The position numbers were made by a program, and so were the translations under genes. A DNA stretch of 51,068 bases from Marinifilum caeruleilacunae (GTDB taxonomy: Bacteria > Bacteroidota > Bacteroidia > Bacteroidales > Marinifilaceae). This document shows positions 35,160 to 45,073 of this stretch, piece by piece. The notes below the pieces were generated by a model. That model made no database searches. It saw only the letters and a list, made by a program, of their open reading frames with translations, and had not been told where the DNA came from. Where the stretch lies: NCBI RefSeq assembly GCF_013141825.1, contig NZ_RZNH01000040.1:1-51068 (forward strand), read 5' to 3'. Within the stretch, counting starts at the first letter, position 1; each line of letters starts with the position of its first letter.

Positions 35160-37292
35160 TTATGATTCCGACTTATTTTCTTTCGGATATTCTATCCTGG
35201 CATGATATGCATTTACCAGGTTGTTCGTGAAAATCTCTTTAATCTCATTAATGTTTTTAAAGGTGATATCGGCATTGGCAAATCGATTTTCATTCACCTG
35301 CTTGTCAATCATTTTATCGATTAATTCTCGAATGGTTTCGGGCGTTTTTTCTTTTAAACTTCTCGAAGCTGCCTCAATACCATCGGCCATCATAAGAACG
35401 GCGGTTTCTTTAGTGAATGGATCTGGTCCCGGGTATTTAAATTTTTCTTCATCAACTTCCCTGTCGGGATATTTGTTTTTGAACGATGTATAAAAGTACA
35501 TTACTTTCCCGGCTCCATGATGGGTTTCAATAAAGTCGATAATTTGCTGTGGAAGCTTATGCTTCTTGGCAATTTTTACTCCATACTTCACATGATCTGT
35601 AATAATCTGTGCACTCTTATCAAAATCAAGATCATCGTGCGGGTTTTTATTGGTCATCTGGTTTTCGATAAAGTATACTGGGTGTTTCATTTTACCAATA
35701 TCGTGATATAGAGCACCGGTTCTTACCAGTAAAGGATTTCCGCCAATTTTGTTAATGGCAGCTTCGGCAAGATTGGCTACCTGCAAACTATGCTGAAAGG
35801 TTCCTGGCGAGTGCTGAATTAACTGTCTCAGCAAAGGATGATTCTGATTTGAAAGCTCGATTAATGTAACATCAGATAAGAATCCGAATAGCTTTTCAAA
35901 GATGTAAATCAAAGAATAAGAAAAGGTAAGGAGTAGGCCATTAATGGCAAACCACATAAAATTGAACCACTTAATTTCTTCAATACTACCTTCCTGGGTA
36001 ATCGCGAAAGCGAAATAGATTACACTGTAAGTAAAAAAAGTAATGATACCTGTTAATACAAGTTGACCGCGCCTTTCAAGCCTAGGCAAACTGTAAATTG
36101 CCATAATTCCTGCTGCCAATTGCAAAAAGACAAACTCAAATGCATTAGGAGCCAAAAATCCGGTAATCAGAACTGTAATAATAAAAACAAATAAAGCTGT
36201 TCTGCTATCCATCAAAGTTCTCACCACAATTGTAATTAAGGCAAATGGCAGAAGGTAGATGTGAATTTTCGGAAATTGCTGAATCAAACTGGTTAGGGCT
36301 ACAAAAATCAATACCAGTAAAAAAATGAAGAGTATCTTTTTGTTGTCGTGTAAAATTTGTCTTCTAAAATTTCGCAAGTATAAAAACAACAGAACAATAC
36401 AAGATATGATTAGGAGTGTTTGCCCACCAACAATTAAATAATGGCTTTGAGATGAACCAATCAGGTTTTCATGCTCTTTTTTTAATGATTCAAGAATTAA
36501 GAATGTTTCATCGTTAATGATATCACCAACCAAAACAATCCTTTTTCCTCTTTCAACCTTACCTTTGGTTAATGAAATATTTTCCAGCATGCTGTTCCTT
36601 ACCTGGTCCGACATGGTTTTGTCGTAAAACAGGTTTTGAGCCAAATAAGAGTCAAGGTTCAACCCCTGGATAAAAGCCTGAAAAACTGGGTTCTTAAAAT
36701 CGGATTTTACATTGCCATTGATATTCTCATAAGCTGTTCTTGCCGAAAAAACCTTATTTGTGGCAACCTGTTCGTTAATGTTGTTTACCGATTTATTAAT
36801 GGTTTCGGGCAGGGTATAATTGAATTGTATTTTCTCATTTTGAAAATCGGCAATGCCAATTTCATAGTAGTTTTTTAGATTGGTTTTTAGGTAGTTGTAG
36901 CAAAGTAACTTTTCTGCTTCAATCCTTTTTTGCGAAAAATTCAGCTTTTGAAAGGCCTTCGATTTTTCGAATTGATTCCATTTTTTTTCAAAATTCTTTT
37001 CGAAACGTGCAATCGCCGAAGGATATACAGATGTGTCGACCTTAAAATACGGACTAAAGCGATTCAGAATACTATCCCGATCCTGGTTCAGTTCTTTTTC
37101 TGTTTTTAGAATTGGAAACTCGAAAGGTGCAAGAAGGGTTTCATGCATCCAAGGTTTGCCTTTCTGGTATTCGTACTTAAAATTCCCGGTGTTTGGGAAC
37201 AAGAGCATTATCAACACAATGGTTATCGACGTAATTGAGAACCGATAAATGTTGCTTAAGTTTTGTCTAATGAACCTAAAGTATTTATTCAT
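35160..37292 (-). CDS. 7TM-HD family membrane phosphodiesterase (PgpH-like)
   Basis: This 710-residue protein has the architecture of PgpH, a c-di-AMP phosphodiesterase. One N-terminal membrane span lies at about residues 17-33 (ITSITIVLIMLLF). An extracytoplasmic 7TMR-HDED-like domain covers about 40-285. A bundle of seven hydrophobic segments spans about 290-470. The cytoplasmic HD domain (about 480-700) includes HSPGTFQHSLQVANLAEAA (first His), ALYHDIGKMKHPVYF (HD pair), DHVKYG and TAVLMMADGIEAASRS (late Asp). Known PgpH proteins hydrolyse c-di-AMP to pApA; the substrate here is inferred from family only, and no diadenylate cyclase is in the window. The gene is divergent from the NlpC/P60 gene, separated by about 190 bp. 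Confidence 0.88.
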   Translation of the reverse strand: MNKYFRFIRQNLSNIYRFSITSITIVLIMLLFPNTGNFKYEYQKGKPWMHETLLAPFEFPILKTEKELNQDRDSILNRFSPYFKVDTSVYPSAIARFEKNFEKKWNQFEKSKAFQKLNFSQKRIEAEKLLCYNYLKTNLKNYYEIGIADFQNEKIQFNYTLPETINKSVNNINEQVATNKVFSARTAYENINGNVKSDFKNPVFQAFIQGLNLDSYLAQNLFYDKTMSDQVRNSMLENISLTKGKVERGKRIVLVGDIINDETFLILESLKKEHENLIGSSQSHYLIVGGQTLLIISCIVLLFLYLRNFRRQILHDNKKILFIFLLVLIFVALTSLIQQFPKIHIYLLPFALITIVVRTLMDSRTALFVFIITVLITGFLAPNAFEFVFLQLAAGIMAIYSLPRLERRGQLVLTGIITFFTYSVIYFAFAITQEGSIEEIKWFNFMWFAINGLLLTFSYSLIYIFEKLFGFLSDVTLIELSNQNHPLLRQLIQHSPGTFQHSLQVANLAEAAINKIGGNPLLVRTGALYHDIGKMKHPVYFIENQMTNKNPHDDLDFDKSAQIITDHVKYGVKIAKKHKLPQQIIDFIETHHGAGKVMYFYTSFKNKYPDREVDEEKFKYPGPDPFTKETAVLMMADGIEAASRSLKEKTPETIRELIDKMIDKQVNENRFANADITFKNINEIKEIFTNNLVNAYHARIEYPKENKSES

Positions 37293-37482
37293 TCTGTTGG
37301 GGGTTAATGTGGTTACAGAACTGTTGAAATTCTTTTTATAAAATTAATTGAATATTCTTTGGTAAAAAATATTTATTCCTTTCTTTTACCCATGATATCT
37401 GGCGTAAATATATCAATGCAAATGTAAAAACATAATTATATTTTTTATATTTGATTGAATACAATTATTAAGCAACCAATAG

Positions 37483-38280
37483 ATGAATTACGGAATTTCC
37501 GATTTAAGTATTATTCCTGTTCGAAGAGAACCAGCTGAAAAAAGCGAAATGGTTACGCAAATTTTATTTGGAGAACATTTTGAGCTTATAGAGCAAGTTG
37601 AAAACTGGAGTAAAGTACGTTTGGCCTACGATAATTACGAGGGCTGGGTCGACACTAAAATGATTAGCCCGATTGATGAGGAATTCTATCATTTGCTTTC
37701 TAAGCAGCTGTCCGCAGTTGCCAATGATACTTTTAACCTGGTATTTCAGGAAAAAGATTATTCGAATAAACTGATTGTTCCGGGAAGCTCTTTTCCTTTT
37801 TGCGATCGGGAAGAGAAATCTTTTAGAATAGGAGAGAAGAAGTATTTTTACCAGGGCAAGGTAACCGGAAATGGATCGGATGATCACATCAGGGATTCGA
37901 TTATCGAAGCTGCACTAAAATATTTTAATGCTCCTTACTTATGGGGTGGAAGAACGCCTTATGGTATTGATTGTTCCGGCTTAACTCAAATTGTTTACAA
38001 ACTAAATAGTATTAGTTTACCGCGTGATGCAAGTCAGCAGGTAATGGTTGGCGAACCTTTAACTTTTGTAGAGGAAGCATTGCCGGGCGATTTGGCCTTT
38101 TTCGATAACAACGAAGGAAAAATTACCCATGTTGGTATCATTTGGGACCGACACAAAATTATTCATGCTTCGGGCAAGGTGAGAATTGATAATGTGGATC
38201 ACCAAGGTATATTTAATGTTGATACCAAACGCTATACGCACAAACTAAGAGTTATAAAACGAATCATTACTGAAGAATAA
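37483..38280 (+). CDS. SH3-domain NlpC/P60 peptidase (C40)
   Basis: This 265-residue protein has an N-terminal bacterial SH3-like part (about residues 5-62, IIPVRREPAEKSEMVTQILFGE... NWSKVRLAYDNYEGWV) and a C-terminal NlpC/P60 domain (about 135-262). The catalytic set is intact: Cys164 in GIDCSGLTQ, His216 in ITHVGIIW and His228 in IIHASG. Such enzymes cut the gamma-D-Glu-diaminoacid bond in peptidoglycan peptides. No signal peptide is visible, so a cytoplasmic role on recycled muropeptides is likely; this is an inference. A perfect -7 box TATATTTG lies at 37446-37453, about 30 bp upstream, with no clear TTTG partner. The Nudix gene follows 68 bp downstream, after a short hairpin (38308-38327). 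Confidence 0.92.
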   Translation: MNYGISDLSIIPVRREPAEKSEMVTQILFGEHFELIEQVENWSKVRLAYDNYEGWVDTKMISPIDEEFYHLLSKQLSAVANDTFNLVFQEKDYSNKLIVPGSSFPFCDREEKSFRIGEKKYFYQGKVTGNGSDDHIRDSIIEAALKYFNAPYLWGGRTPYGIDCSGLTQIVYKLNSISLPRDASQQVMVGEPLTFVEEALPGDLAFFDNNEGKITHVGIIWDRHKIIHASGKVRIDNVDHQGIFNVDTKRYTHKLRVIKRIITEE

Positions 38281-38348
38281 GTGCAGGTTTAATTGCAATT
38301 TCTCATTCTCCCGACGAATGTTGGGAGCCATAATCACCAAATTTAATC

Positions 38349-38786
38349 ATGTATACATACGAATATCCACGTCCGGCTTTAACTGTTGATTGTGCCATTT
38401 TTTGTACATCTAAGAGTAAAACTTTTGTGTTGTTGATAGAGCGTGCCAACGAACCATTTAAAAACAAATGGGCTTTCCCGGGTGGCTTTGTGGATATGGA
38501 TGAGGATATCGAACCTGCAGCATATCGTGAGCTAAAAGAAGAAACAGGTTTCGAGAATGTTACTTTATCCCAGTTTAAAACCTATGGTGCAGTTCACAGA
38601 GACCCTAGGGGCAGAACTGTTTCGGTTGTTTACCTTGGACAAATTGAATCGAATGAATTGCCACTGGTGAAAGGAGACGACGACGCCTTAAAAGCCCAAT
38701 GGCTTGATGTTGAAAACTTACCTGAACTGGCTTTCGATCATGATGATATCATGAAAGATCTGAAAAAGAAGCTTGGTTTAGCCTAA
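38349..38786 (+). CDS. Nudix hydrolase
   Basis: This 145-residue protein contains a full Nudix box, GGFVDMDEDIEPAAYRELKEE followed by TGF (about residues 45-68), with the metal-binding Glu residues of the REL-x-EE core. Nudix enzymes hydrolyse nucleoside diphosphates linked to another moiety. The close context PRPALTVDCAIF at the N-terminus and a MutT-like spacing fit the ADP-ribose pyrophosphatase or 8-oxo-dGTPase group often seen in Bacteroidota. Sequence alone does not choose the substrate. It overlaps the 3' end of the convergent WbqC-like gene by 9 bp. Confidence 0.92.
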   Translation: MYTYEYPRPALTVDCAIFCTSKSKTFVLLIERANEPFKNKWAFPGGFVDMDEDIEPAAYRELKEETGFENVTLSQFKTYGAVHRDPRGRTVSVVYLGQIESNELPLVKGDDDALKAQWLDVENLPELAFDHDDIMKDLKKKLGLA

Positions 38787-39419
38787 GCAGGTTTCAAGAT
38801 AGTGTGAGCTGTCTGGTCCCATGTTAAAGATCAAATCCAAGATACTCAAGTTTGGGATAAAGCCATGCTTATCGCCAAATACCTGGGTGTATGCCTGTGG
38901 ATTGAAATTAGCATCAGCTAATCCTTTCGAAGCTTTTGGATGGATCATATTCCTATAGTCGATAAAGTCGGGCGTTTGCATTGGAATAAAATCATCACTT
39001 AGGGCATTTTTATTTTCAATTTCCAGAATCTCGCAAATCTCAGCTTGAATTTCAAGGTTAAAATCCAAAAGGTAATCCCATTTTTGCGTAAAAAATCGTT
39101 CCAAATCGTCGATGTAATACTCGTAGAATGGCGACGATTTATAAGCCGATTCAATCCCTTTCCAATGCAACTTTTGCCAGTTGGTATCATAAGAGACTTT
39201 TACATCCTTGGTTAAAACTTTCTTGTTGGTTGCTTTTACTACTGGAACAGATATTGCTAAAGCGCCATTTGCACCATAAATATTACACCTGTTTCGATAC
39301 GATTGCTTCGAATAATTCTCCCACTGCTCAATCAGAACATTCTGATGTTGAACCAGTTTGCAATAGTATTGTATAGGAGCAAAATATGCTGTTGATAGTA
39401 AGGCGCTGCTATTTTCCAT
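38778..39419 (-). CDS. WbqC-like family protein
   Basis: This 213-residue protein resembles the WbqC-like family. Members occur in O-antigen loci and as single genes in Bacteroidota; their activity is not established. Family-like segments are the N-terminal STAYFAPIQYYCKLVQHQNVLIEQWENY (about residues 9-36), SYRNRCNIYGANGALAISVPV (about 40-60), the later KDVKVSYDTNWQKLHWKGIESAY and the SPFYEYY motif. It ends convergently inside the Nudix gene (9-bp overlap). It sits downstream of lepB, but a terminator between them suggests its own transcription or leaky read-through. Confidence 0.85.
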   Translation of the reverse strand: MENSSALLSTAYFAPIQYYCKLVQHQNVLIEQWENYSKQSYRNRCNIYGANGALAISVPVVKATNKKVLTKDVKVSYDTNWQKLHWKGIESAYKSSPFYEYYIDDLERFFTQKWDYLLDFNLEIQAEICEILEIENKNALSDDFIPMQTPDFIDYRNMIHPKASKGLADANFNPQAYTQVFGDKHGFIPNLSILDLIFNMGPDSSHYLETCLG

Positions 39420-39468
39420 TTCTCTACGATTAAGAGTGCGAAACTACAAAAAATGCAGAAAAAGAAAA

Positions 39469-39488
39469 AGGCACCTTAATGGGTGCCT
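39469..39488 (-). terminator. Terminator between lepB and the WbqC-like gene
   Basis: AGGCACC (39469-39475) pairs with GGTGCCT (39482-39488). On the minus strand TTTTTC follows. It lies about 22 bp after the lepB stop. Confidence 0.75.
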
Positions 39489-39510
39489 CTCTTTTATATT
39501 TACATTCTGT

Positions 39511-40899
39511 TTAGTGAATCCACTTGAAAATTCGGTTCCATCTTATTTTGCTAAATCCAGACTGATCTTTGTCTAATGAAAGCCAGATGAAAGATGCCTT
39601 ACCTACGACATGATCTTCAGGAACATATCCCCAGTAACGAGAATCGGCCGAACGGTGACGATTGTCACCCATCATCCAATAGTAATCCATCTCGAAGGTA
39701 TACGAAACCGCTGGTTCTCCATTGATATAAATGGTAGAATCTTTCACAGCAAGATCGTTTCCTTCAAACGCATTAATTGCTCTTTCATAAAGAGGAAGCG
39801 TTTCCAAGGTCAAATCAACAGTCATTCCTTTTTGTGGAATTACAAGCGGACCAAAATTATCTCTGTTCCAGTTGTAATGATCGCTAAACGGGAAAACATC
39901 TTCCGAAGTGCCTACTCCATGCACCATTTTTACCATAGAGGATACATTTCCAAGTTTGCCAATTTTATCGGCCTTTTCTTTTGATAGTGGCATGTGATAC
40001 ACCGATCCACTATGGCTGATTTCATCTCTGGAAATATTCATGTCCTCCAATTTTCGAGGATTGATTAAGGTACCATTGGTTCGAACTTCGTAATTAAACT
40101 GTACTTCTCCTACCTTTTCCTGTGCCTTGCCATTAATGTATAGTTGGCCATCAATACTGGAAATGGTATCGCCCGGCATTGCCACACATCTTTTGATATA
40201 GTTCTCGCGCTTATCAACAGGGCGTGAATCGATCTCCAGGTTTTGGGCAAAGTATTTTCTGGCAACACGTTCATAGGCTTTATCAGGCTGAATTGTTCTG
40301 CCTTTTCTCATATCATTTTCCTTTAAGGTGGCCGTAGCCGATCTTAACTGAGAGTAATAATCTGGGTTTTCCCTTCCTACTACAATGGTATCTCCTGCAG
40401 GAAAATTAAATACTACAACATCGTTACGTTTGATTTCGTTCAATCCGGCAAGACGTTTGTATGGCCAATTGATCCACTCAAGGTAAGATTTTGTTTTGGT
40501 GGTTCCGGGCATGGTATGGTGTGCAAAAGGGAAGGACAGAGGTGTATTTGGAACCTTTGGTCCGTATGCAACCTTACTCACAAACAAATAATCCCCTACA
40601 AGCAATGATTTTTCCATCGAGCTGGTCGGAATCGTATAGGCTTCGATAAAAAACATTCGAATAATGGTTGCAGCAACCACTGCAAAAATGATGGCATCAA
40701 TCCATTCAACTGCAGTACTCTGTTTTTTAACGCCTCTTTTTTTCCAAAAAGCCCAATGTACCTTTTTACTGATGTATACATCAAAAAGGATTGGTAATCC
40801 AAATAAAAGCCAATAATTTCCAATCCAGATAATCATTAACAAAGCAACGATTAGTGCAACTGAAAACTTAAACCATTTGTTTCTTAGTATGTTTGCCAT
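39511..40899 (-). CDS. lepB: Signal peptidase I
   Basis: This 462-residue inner-membrane peptidase removes Sec signal peptides (family S26). The membrane segments are at about 11-40 and 66-84. The catalytic Ser94 lies in IPTSSMEKSLL, and the general base Lys236 is in NYIKRCVAMPGD. The other boxes GDYLFVSK, RNDVVVFNFP and MGDNRHRSADSRYWG are present. The protein is longer than E. coli LepB (324) because of insertions around residues 170-230 and 260-370, as usual in Bacteroidota. It starts 33 bp after dapB on the same strand, so the two are probably co-transcribed. Confidence 0.95.
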   Translation of the reverse strand: MANILRNKWFKFSVALIVALLMIIWIGNYWLLFGLPILFDVYISKKVHWAFWKKRGVKKQSTAVEWIDAIIFAVVAATIIRMFFIEAYTIPTSSMEKSLLVGDYLFVSKVAYGPKVPNTPLSFPFAHHTMPGTTKTKSYLEWINWPYKRLAGLNEIKRNDVVVFNFPAGDTIVVGRENPDYYSQLRSATATLKENDMRKGRTIQPDKAYERVARKYFAQNLEIDSRPVDKRENYIKRCVAMPGDTISSIDGQLYINGKAQEKVGEVQFNYEVRTNGTLINPRKLEDMNISRDEISHSGSVYHMPLSKEKADKIGKLGNVSSMVKMVHGVGTSEDVFPFSDHYNWNRDNFGPLVIPQKGMTVDLTLETLPLYERAINAFEGNDLAVKDSTIYINGEPAVSYTFEMDYYWMMGDNRHRSADSRYWGYVPEDHVVGKASFIWLSLDKDQSGFSKIRWNRIFKWIH

Positions 40900-40932
40900 T
40901 CAATATTATTTAAATGATTACTTTATTTTCTC

Positions 40933-41646
40933 TTATAATTGTAGCAGATCCTTCATGCCATAAAAACCTTCTTTCTTTGGCATAAATTCGGCTGCCAAAA
41001 CTGCTCCCAAAGCAAATCCTTTGCGGCTATACGCCTGATGTTGAATCATGATTTCATCTACCTCCGAATGCCATGTAACTGAGTGTGTGCCAGGAACCGC
41101 TCCATGGCGTTTGGCCAAAATGCTAAGTTCATCTTCTTTCATGCTGGTAGCTTCTATCCACTTGTCTTTTTTAGGGTGGTTTTCAAGTATTCCATCGGCC
41201 AGAGTTAAGGCAGTTCCGCTTGGCGAATCCAATTTGTGGATATGGTGAATTTCCTCCATATCTACATTGTATTCTTTAAATGGTGCCATTAGTTTTGCAA
41301 GCTTTTTATTCAGCTCGAAAAACAGGTTCACTCCTAAACTAAAGTTCGAAGCATAAAAGAATCCTTTTCCTGCCTTGCATTGATTCTCGATTTCATGCAA
41401 TTTTTCCAACCATCCTGTAGTTCCCGAAACTACCGGTATATTTGCTTCAAAGCATTGTAAATAGTTACCATAGGCCGAATCGGGATTCGTAAATTCGATG
41501 GCAACATCAATATTTTGTAATTGATCTGCACACAAATCTTTCGGATTGTGCTGATCAATAATTAATCCAATTTCATGGCCACGTTCAAGAGCAATTTGTT
41601 CTATCTCTTTACCCATTTTTCCGTAGCCTATTAATGCAATTCTCAT
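40933..41646 (-). CDS. dapB: 4-hydroxy-tetrahydrodipicolinate reductase
   Basis: This 237-residue DapB reduces 4-hydroxy-tetrahydrodipicolinate with NAD(P)H in the lysine/meso-DAP pathway, feeding peptidoglycan. The nucleotide-binding loop GYGKMGKEIE is at residues 7-16. The catalytic region EIHHIHKLDSPSGTAL (about 132-147) contains the His and Lys of the family signature E-H-H-x-x-K-x-D-x-P-S-G-T. GTTGW (about 75-79) matches the conserved GTTG. The C-terminal part (FALGAVLAAEF) is normal for the family. The protein is short (E. coli 273) because of a compact N-terminal domain, common in Bacteroidota. It heads a dapB-lepB pair. Confidence 0.95.
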   Translation of the reverse strand: MRIALIGYGKMGKEIEQIALERGHEIGLIIDQHNPKDLCADQLQNIDVAIEFTNPDSAYGNYLQCFEANIPVVSGTTGWLEKLHEIENQCKAGKGFFYASNFSLGVNLFFELNKKLAKLMAPFKEYNVDMEEIHHIHKLDSPSGTALTLADGILENHPKKDKWIEATSMKEDELSILAKRHGAVPGTHSVTWHSEVDEIMIQHQAYSRKGFALGAVLAAEFMPKKEGFYGMKDLLQL

Positions 41647-41816
41647 TTGTGGTTTGTTTAGGGGAAATTTGTTTGGTTAATAGTTTCCCAATTGTAATGA
41701 TTTCAAAAATAGTAAATCCAAAGCATAATAGTGGTAAGCTGATTGGCTATTATTAGGCTTTTTCGATATTGTGCTCATTGTAAGCAATAAGCATTGCTTA
41801 TTCAAAGTTGAAACGT

Positions 41817-41848
41817 AAAAAAGGGATTGTGAATCACAACCCCTTTTT
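41817..41848 (-). terminator. Terminator of the thrS-infC-rpmI-rplT operon
   Basis: AAAAAGGG-A-TTGTG pairs with CACAA-C-CCCTTTTT around an AAT loop, with one internal mismatch (41818-41848). On the minus strand the T run forms the 3' arm and tail. It lies about 21 bp past the rplT stop. Confidence 0.82.
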
Positions 41849-41868
41849 AAAGTAAATAATTTATAGTA

Positions 41869-42222
41869 CTATTTAGCTGCTTGTGCTTTACCCACTACAG
41901 CTTTAAATGCTTCTGGATGATTTACAGCTAAATCTGCTAAAACCTTACGGTTAATTTCGATATTAGCTTTGTGCATCAAACCAATTAGCTGTGAATACGA
42001 AAGACCTTCAAGTCTTGCCGCTGCGTTAATACGCTGAATCCACAATGCTCTGAAGTTTGATTTCTTTTTCTTTCTATCGCGGTATGCATACTGCAAACCT
42101 TTTTCGAACGTATTTTTGGCTACTGTCCAAACATTAGCTCTTGCACCAAAGTTACCTCTGGTTTCTTTTAAAATTCTTTTTCTTTTAGCTCTTGAAGCTA
42201 CAGAATTTACTGATCTTGGCAT
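41869..42222 (-). CDS. rplT: 50S ribosomal protein L20
   Basis: This 117-residue protein is L20, which binds 23S rRNA early in assembly of the large subunit. The start [22 protein letters not shown] and the later [24 protein letters not shown] are family signatures. Length is normal (E. coli 118). It is the last gene of the operon, 90 bp after rpmI. L20 is known to repress rpmI-rplT translation in several bacteria; no such site can be confirmed here. Confidence 0.98.
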   Translation of the reverse strand: MPRSVNSVASRAKRKRILKETRGNFGARANVWTVAKNTFEKGLQYAYRDRKKKKSNFRALWIQRINAAARLEGLSYSQLIGLMHKANIEINRKVLADLAVNHPEAFKAVVGKAQAAK

Positions 42223-42312
42223 AATTCCTAATTTTTGAATGTTAGCGTTCCACTTAAGGACTCTTTGGGGCTAACCACTCGGTTAATAACTAAAAAAATC
42301 AATAACTGATTC

Positions 42313-42510
42313 TTACAACATGTTAAGCATTAACTTAACGTTTTTCTGGTCTGCTTTATTTACAGTACCGAAGTAGGTAAGATTTCTCTTCCTTTTAGTG
42401 CTCTTTTTAGTCAAAATGTGACTTTTAAAAGCGTGCTTTCTTTTGATTTTTCCAGATGCAGTCAAAGTAAATCTTTTCTTTGCACTGCAATTTGTTTTCA
42501 TCTTAGGCAT
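42313..42510 (-). CDS. rpmI: 50S ribosomal protein L35
   Basis: This 65-residue basic protein is L35 of the large ribosomal subunit. It opens [23 protein letters not shown] and contains the KRKRNL segment, both family hallmarks. It lies 37 bp after infC and 90 bp before rplT, the conserved operon order. Confidence 0.97.
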   Translation of the reverse strand: MPKMKTNCSAKKRFTLTASGKIKRKHAFKSHILTKKSTKRKRNLTYFGTVNKADQKNVKLMLNML

Positions 42511-42547
42511 TGTACAAATTTAAAAATTAATGTATATATAAATTATT

Positions 42548-43099
42548 CTACTTTTTCTTTGGAGTAATGAACATTGTCATACGTTTTCCTTCCAATCTTG
42601 GCATCTGTTCAACTTTCCCAATTTCTTCAAGATCCTGAGCAAATTTTAACAATAAAATTTCGCCTTTGTCTTTAAACAGGATTGAACGCCCCTTAAAGAA
42701 TACGTACGCCTTAACTTTTGCTCCTTCGTTAAGAAATTTTTCAGCATGCTTTAACTTAAAGTTGTAATCATGTTCGTCGGTATTTGGTCCGAAACGAATT
42801 TCTTTCACAACAACTTTAACAGCTTTAGCCTTCATTTCCTTTTGTTTCTTTTTCTGCTGATAAAGAAACTTTTTGTAATCGATGATCTTACAAACTGGTG
42901 GATCGGCTTTTGGTGAAATTTCAACTAAATCCAATTCTTGATCATCAGCAATTTTTAATGCTTCTGAAATTGAATAAACTCCTGGTTCTACGTTATCTCC
43001 AACAACGCGAACACTGCGGGCTCTAATTGCTTGGTTAATCTTGTGTTGAGCCTCTTGAGGTCTTCTTTGACCTCTGTTTCTTTGATGAAATCCAGCTAT
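42548..43099 (-). CDS. infC: Translation initiation factor IF-3, AUA start proposed
   Basis: IF-3 binds the 30S subunit and checks initiator tRNA and start codons. Reading from the first ATG (42934) gives only 128 residues and lacks most of the N-terminal domain. The frame stays open upstream and encodes the missing IF-3 part ([21 protein letters not shown], then [23 protein letters not shown]). The best start is ATA at 43099, giving 183 residues, close to E. coli (180). It lies 8 nt after a strong GGAGG (43112-43108), unusual for this phylum, and an in-frame stop lies five codons further up. E. coli infC starts at AUU and is autoregulated through this weak codon, so AUA here probably serves the same control. 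The C-terminal domain with [22 protein letters not shown] is intact. Confidence 0.93.
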   Translation of the reverse strand: MAGFHQRNRGQRRPQEAQHKINQAIRARSVRVVGDNVEPGVYSISEALKIADDQELDLVEISPKADPPVCKIIDYKKFLYQQKKKQKEMKAKAVKVVVKEIRFGPNTDEHDYNFKLKHAEKFLNEGAKVKAYVFFKGRSILFKDKGEILLLKFAQDLEEIGKVEQMPRLEGKRMTMFITPKKK

Positions 43100-43115
43100 G
43101 GCTAGGTCCTCCTAC
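43100..43115 (-). promoter_or_regulatory. Strong ribosome-binding site of infC
   Basis: The minus-strand sequence GTAGGAGGACCTAGCC ends directly before the proposed ATA codon. GGAGG is complementary to the anti-Shine-Dalgarno core, with an 8-nt spacer. It decides the start over downstream ATG codons and lies just after the thrS stop. Confidence 0.75.
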
Positions 43116-43120
43116 TTTAG

Positions 43121-45073
43121 TTAGTAATTCTCGATAGAAGACAATTGTGCTTCTACTTCTTTATTAATAAATTCTGAAAATTCTGTAATAGTCATAGATC
43201 CCATGTCACCCTCTCCTTGTTTACGAACCGAAACAGTATTTTCTGTTGCTTCTTTCTCGCCAACAATAATTAGGTATGGGGTCTTTTTCAACTCGTTATC
43301 ACGGATTTTTCTTCCGATTTTCTCGTTGCGATCATCTAATACGGCGCGAATATCGGAATTATTTAACGAATTTAAAACTTTTTTTGCATAATCGTTATAT
43401 TTTTCGCTAATCGGCATGATAACAGCTTGTTCAGGTGTTAACCACAATGGGAACTTACCACCAGTATGTTCAAGCAATACAGCAACAAATCGTTCCATCG
43501 ATCCAAATGGTGCACGATGAATCATAATTGGTCTATGTTTTTGGTTATCACTACCTACATATTCCAATTCGAAGCGCTCTGGTAAGTTGTAATCTACCTG
43601 AATGGTTCCCAGCTGCCATTTACGTCCAATTGCATCTTTAATCATAAAGTCAAGTTTTGGACCGTAGAATGCTGCTTCGCCATACTCTACAACAGTTGCC
43701 AAACCTTTTTCTTCTGCAGCTTCGATAATTGCCTGTTCTGCTTTGTCCCAATTCTCTTCGGCACCAATATATTTCGAATGGTTTTCCTTATCGCGAAGAG
43801 AAACCTGAGCTACATACTCATCAAAATTAAGCGCCTTGAAAATGATAAAAATGATATCGATTACCTTCTTGAACTCTTCTTTCAACTGATCTGGAGTACA
43901 GAACAAGTGAGCATCATCCTGGGTAAAGCTACGTACACGTGTTAATCCGTGTAGCTCACCACTTTGCTCGTAACGGTAAACAGTACCAAATTCAGCAAAA
44001 CGAACTGGAAGATCTTTGTACGAACGAGGCTTAAATTTGTATGCTTCGCAATGGTGAGGACAGTTCATTGGTTTTAGCAAATACTCTTCTCCTTCTTGTG
44101 GAGTTTGAATTGCCTGGAATGAATCTTCACCATATTTATCGTAATGGCCAGAAGTTTTGTAAAGGTTAATGTTACCAATATGCGGCGTGATAATTTGCTC
44201 GTATCCGAATTTCTTCTGAACTCTTTTCAGGAAGTTCTCCAAGCTTTCGCGCAATTGTGCACCTTTTGGCAACCAAATTGGCATTCCCTGACCCACATTT
44301 TGAGAGAAAGTGAACAATTCCATTTCCTTACCCAATTTTCTGTGGTCGCGTTTTTTTGCCTCTTCCATCATCACTTCATACTCATCAAGGTATTTTTTCT
44401 TTGGGAAAGTAATACCATATACACGAGTAAGCTGTGGACGTTTTTCATCGCCTCTCCAGTAAGCACCAGCTACCGAGTTTAATTTAATCGCTTTAATGTA
44501 ACTAGTGTTAGGCAAGTGTGGTCCTCTACACAAATCGGTAAAACCACCTTGCTGATAGAAACTAATTGTACCATCTTCCAACTCGTTAATCAGCTCAACT
44601 TTGTACTCTTCCTTTCTTTCATTAAAGAAAGCAAGAGCTTCCTCTTTTGTTACATCGCTTCTCTTATATTCGTTCTTGCTGCGAGCAAGTTCAAGCATTT
44701 TTTGTTCAATTTTAGGAAGGTCTTTATCGGTAAGTACCGTGCCATTTCCTAAATCTACATCGTAGTAAAAACCCATTTCGATTGCCGGGCCAATACCAAA
44801 TTTTACACCTGGATACAATACTTCCAGTGCTTCAGCCATTAAGTGAGCCGAAGAGTGCCAAAAAGCATGTTTTCCTTCTTCATCATTCCATGTATGAAGC
44901 TTAATGCTTGCATCTTCGTTAATCGAGCGTGTAAGATCATACAACTGATCATTTACGCTAATCGACAAAACTTCTTTTGCCAATCGACTTGAAATGCTTT
45001 TAGCGATCTCAATACCAGAGACGCCAGCTTCAAATTCTTTTACTGTTCCATCAGGAAATGTAATTTTAATCAT
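43121..45073 (-). CDS. thrS: Threonine-tRNA ligase
   Basis: This 650-residue class II aminoacyl-tRNA synthetase charges tRNA-Thr. The N-terminal TGS domain (residues 1-60) starts [14 protein letters not shown]. The editing domain follows with [11 protein letters not shown] (about 72-82) and a later Cys-containing [11 protein letters not shown]. The catalytic core has [11 protein letters not shown] (zinc Cys and His), [24 protein letters not shown] (motif 2 region) and [15 protein letters not shown] (motif 3). The C-terminal anticodon-binding domain covers about 545-645. It is first in an operon with infC, rpmI and rplT. No T-box leader is visible upstream. Confidence 0.98.
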   Translation of the reverse strand: MIKITFPDGTVKEFEAGVSGIEIAKSISSRLAKEVLSISVNDQLYDLTRSINEDASIKLHTWNDEEGKHAFWHSSAHLMAEALEVLYPGVKFGIGPAIEMGFYYDVDLGNGTVLTDKDLPKIEQKMLELARSKNEYKRSDVTKEEALAFFNERKEEYKVELINELEDGTISFYQQGGFTDLCRGPHLPNTSYIKAIKLNSVAGAYWRGDEKRPQLTRVYGITFPKKKYLDEYEVMMEEAKKRDHRKLGKEMELFTFSQNVGQGMPIWLPKGAQLRESLENFLKRVQKKFGYEQIITPHIGNINLYKTSGHYDKYGEDSFQAIQTPQEGEEYLLKPMNCPHHCEAYKFKPRSYKDLPVRFAEFGTVYRYEQSGELHGLTRVRSFTQDDAHLFCTPDQLKEEFKKVIDIIFIIFKALNFDEYVAQVSLRDKENHSKYIGAEENWDKAEQAIIEAAEEKGLATVVEYGEAAFYGPKLDFMIKDAIGRKWQLGTIQVDYNLPERFELEYVGSDNQKHRPIMIHRAPFGSMERFVAVLLEHTGGKFPLWLTPEQAVIMPISEKYNDYAKKVLNSLNNSDIRAVLDDRNEKIGRKIRDNELKKTPYLIIVGEKEATENTVSVRKQGEGDMGSMTITEFSEFINKEVEAQLSSIENY

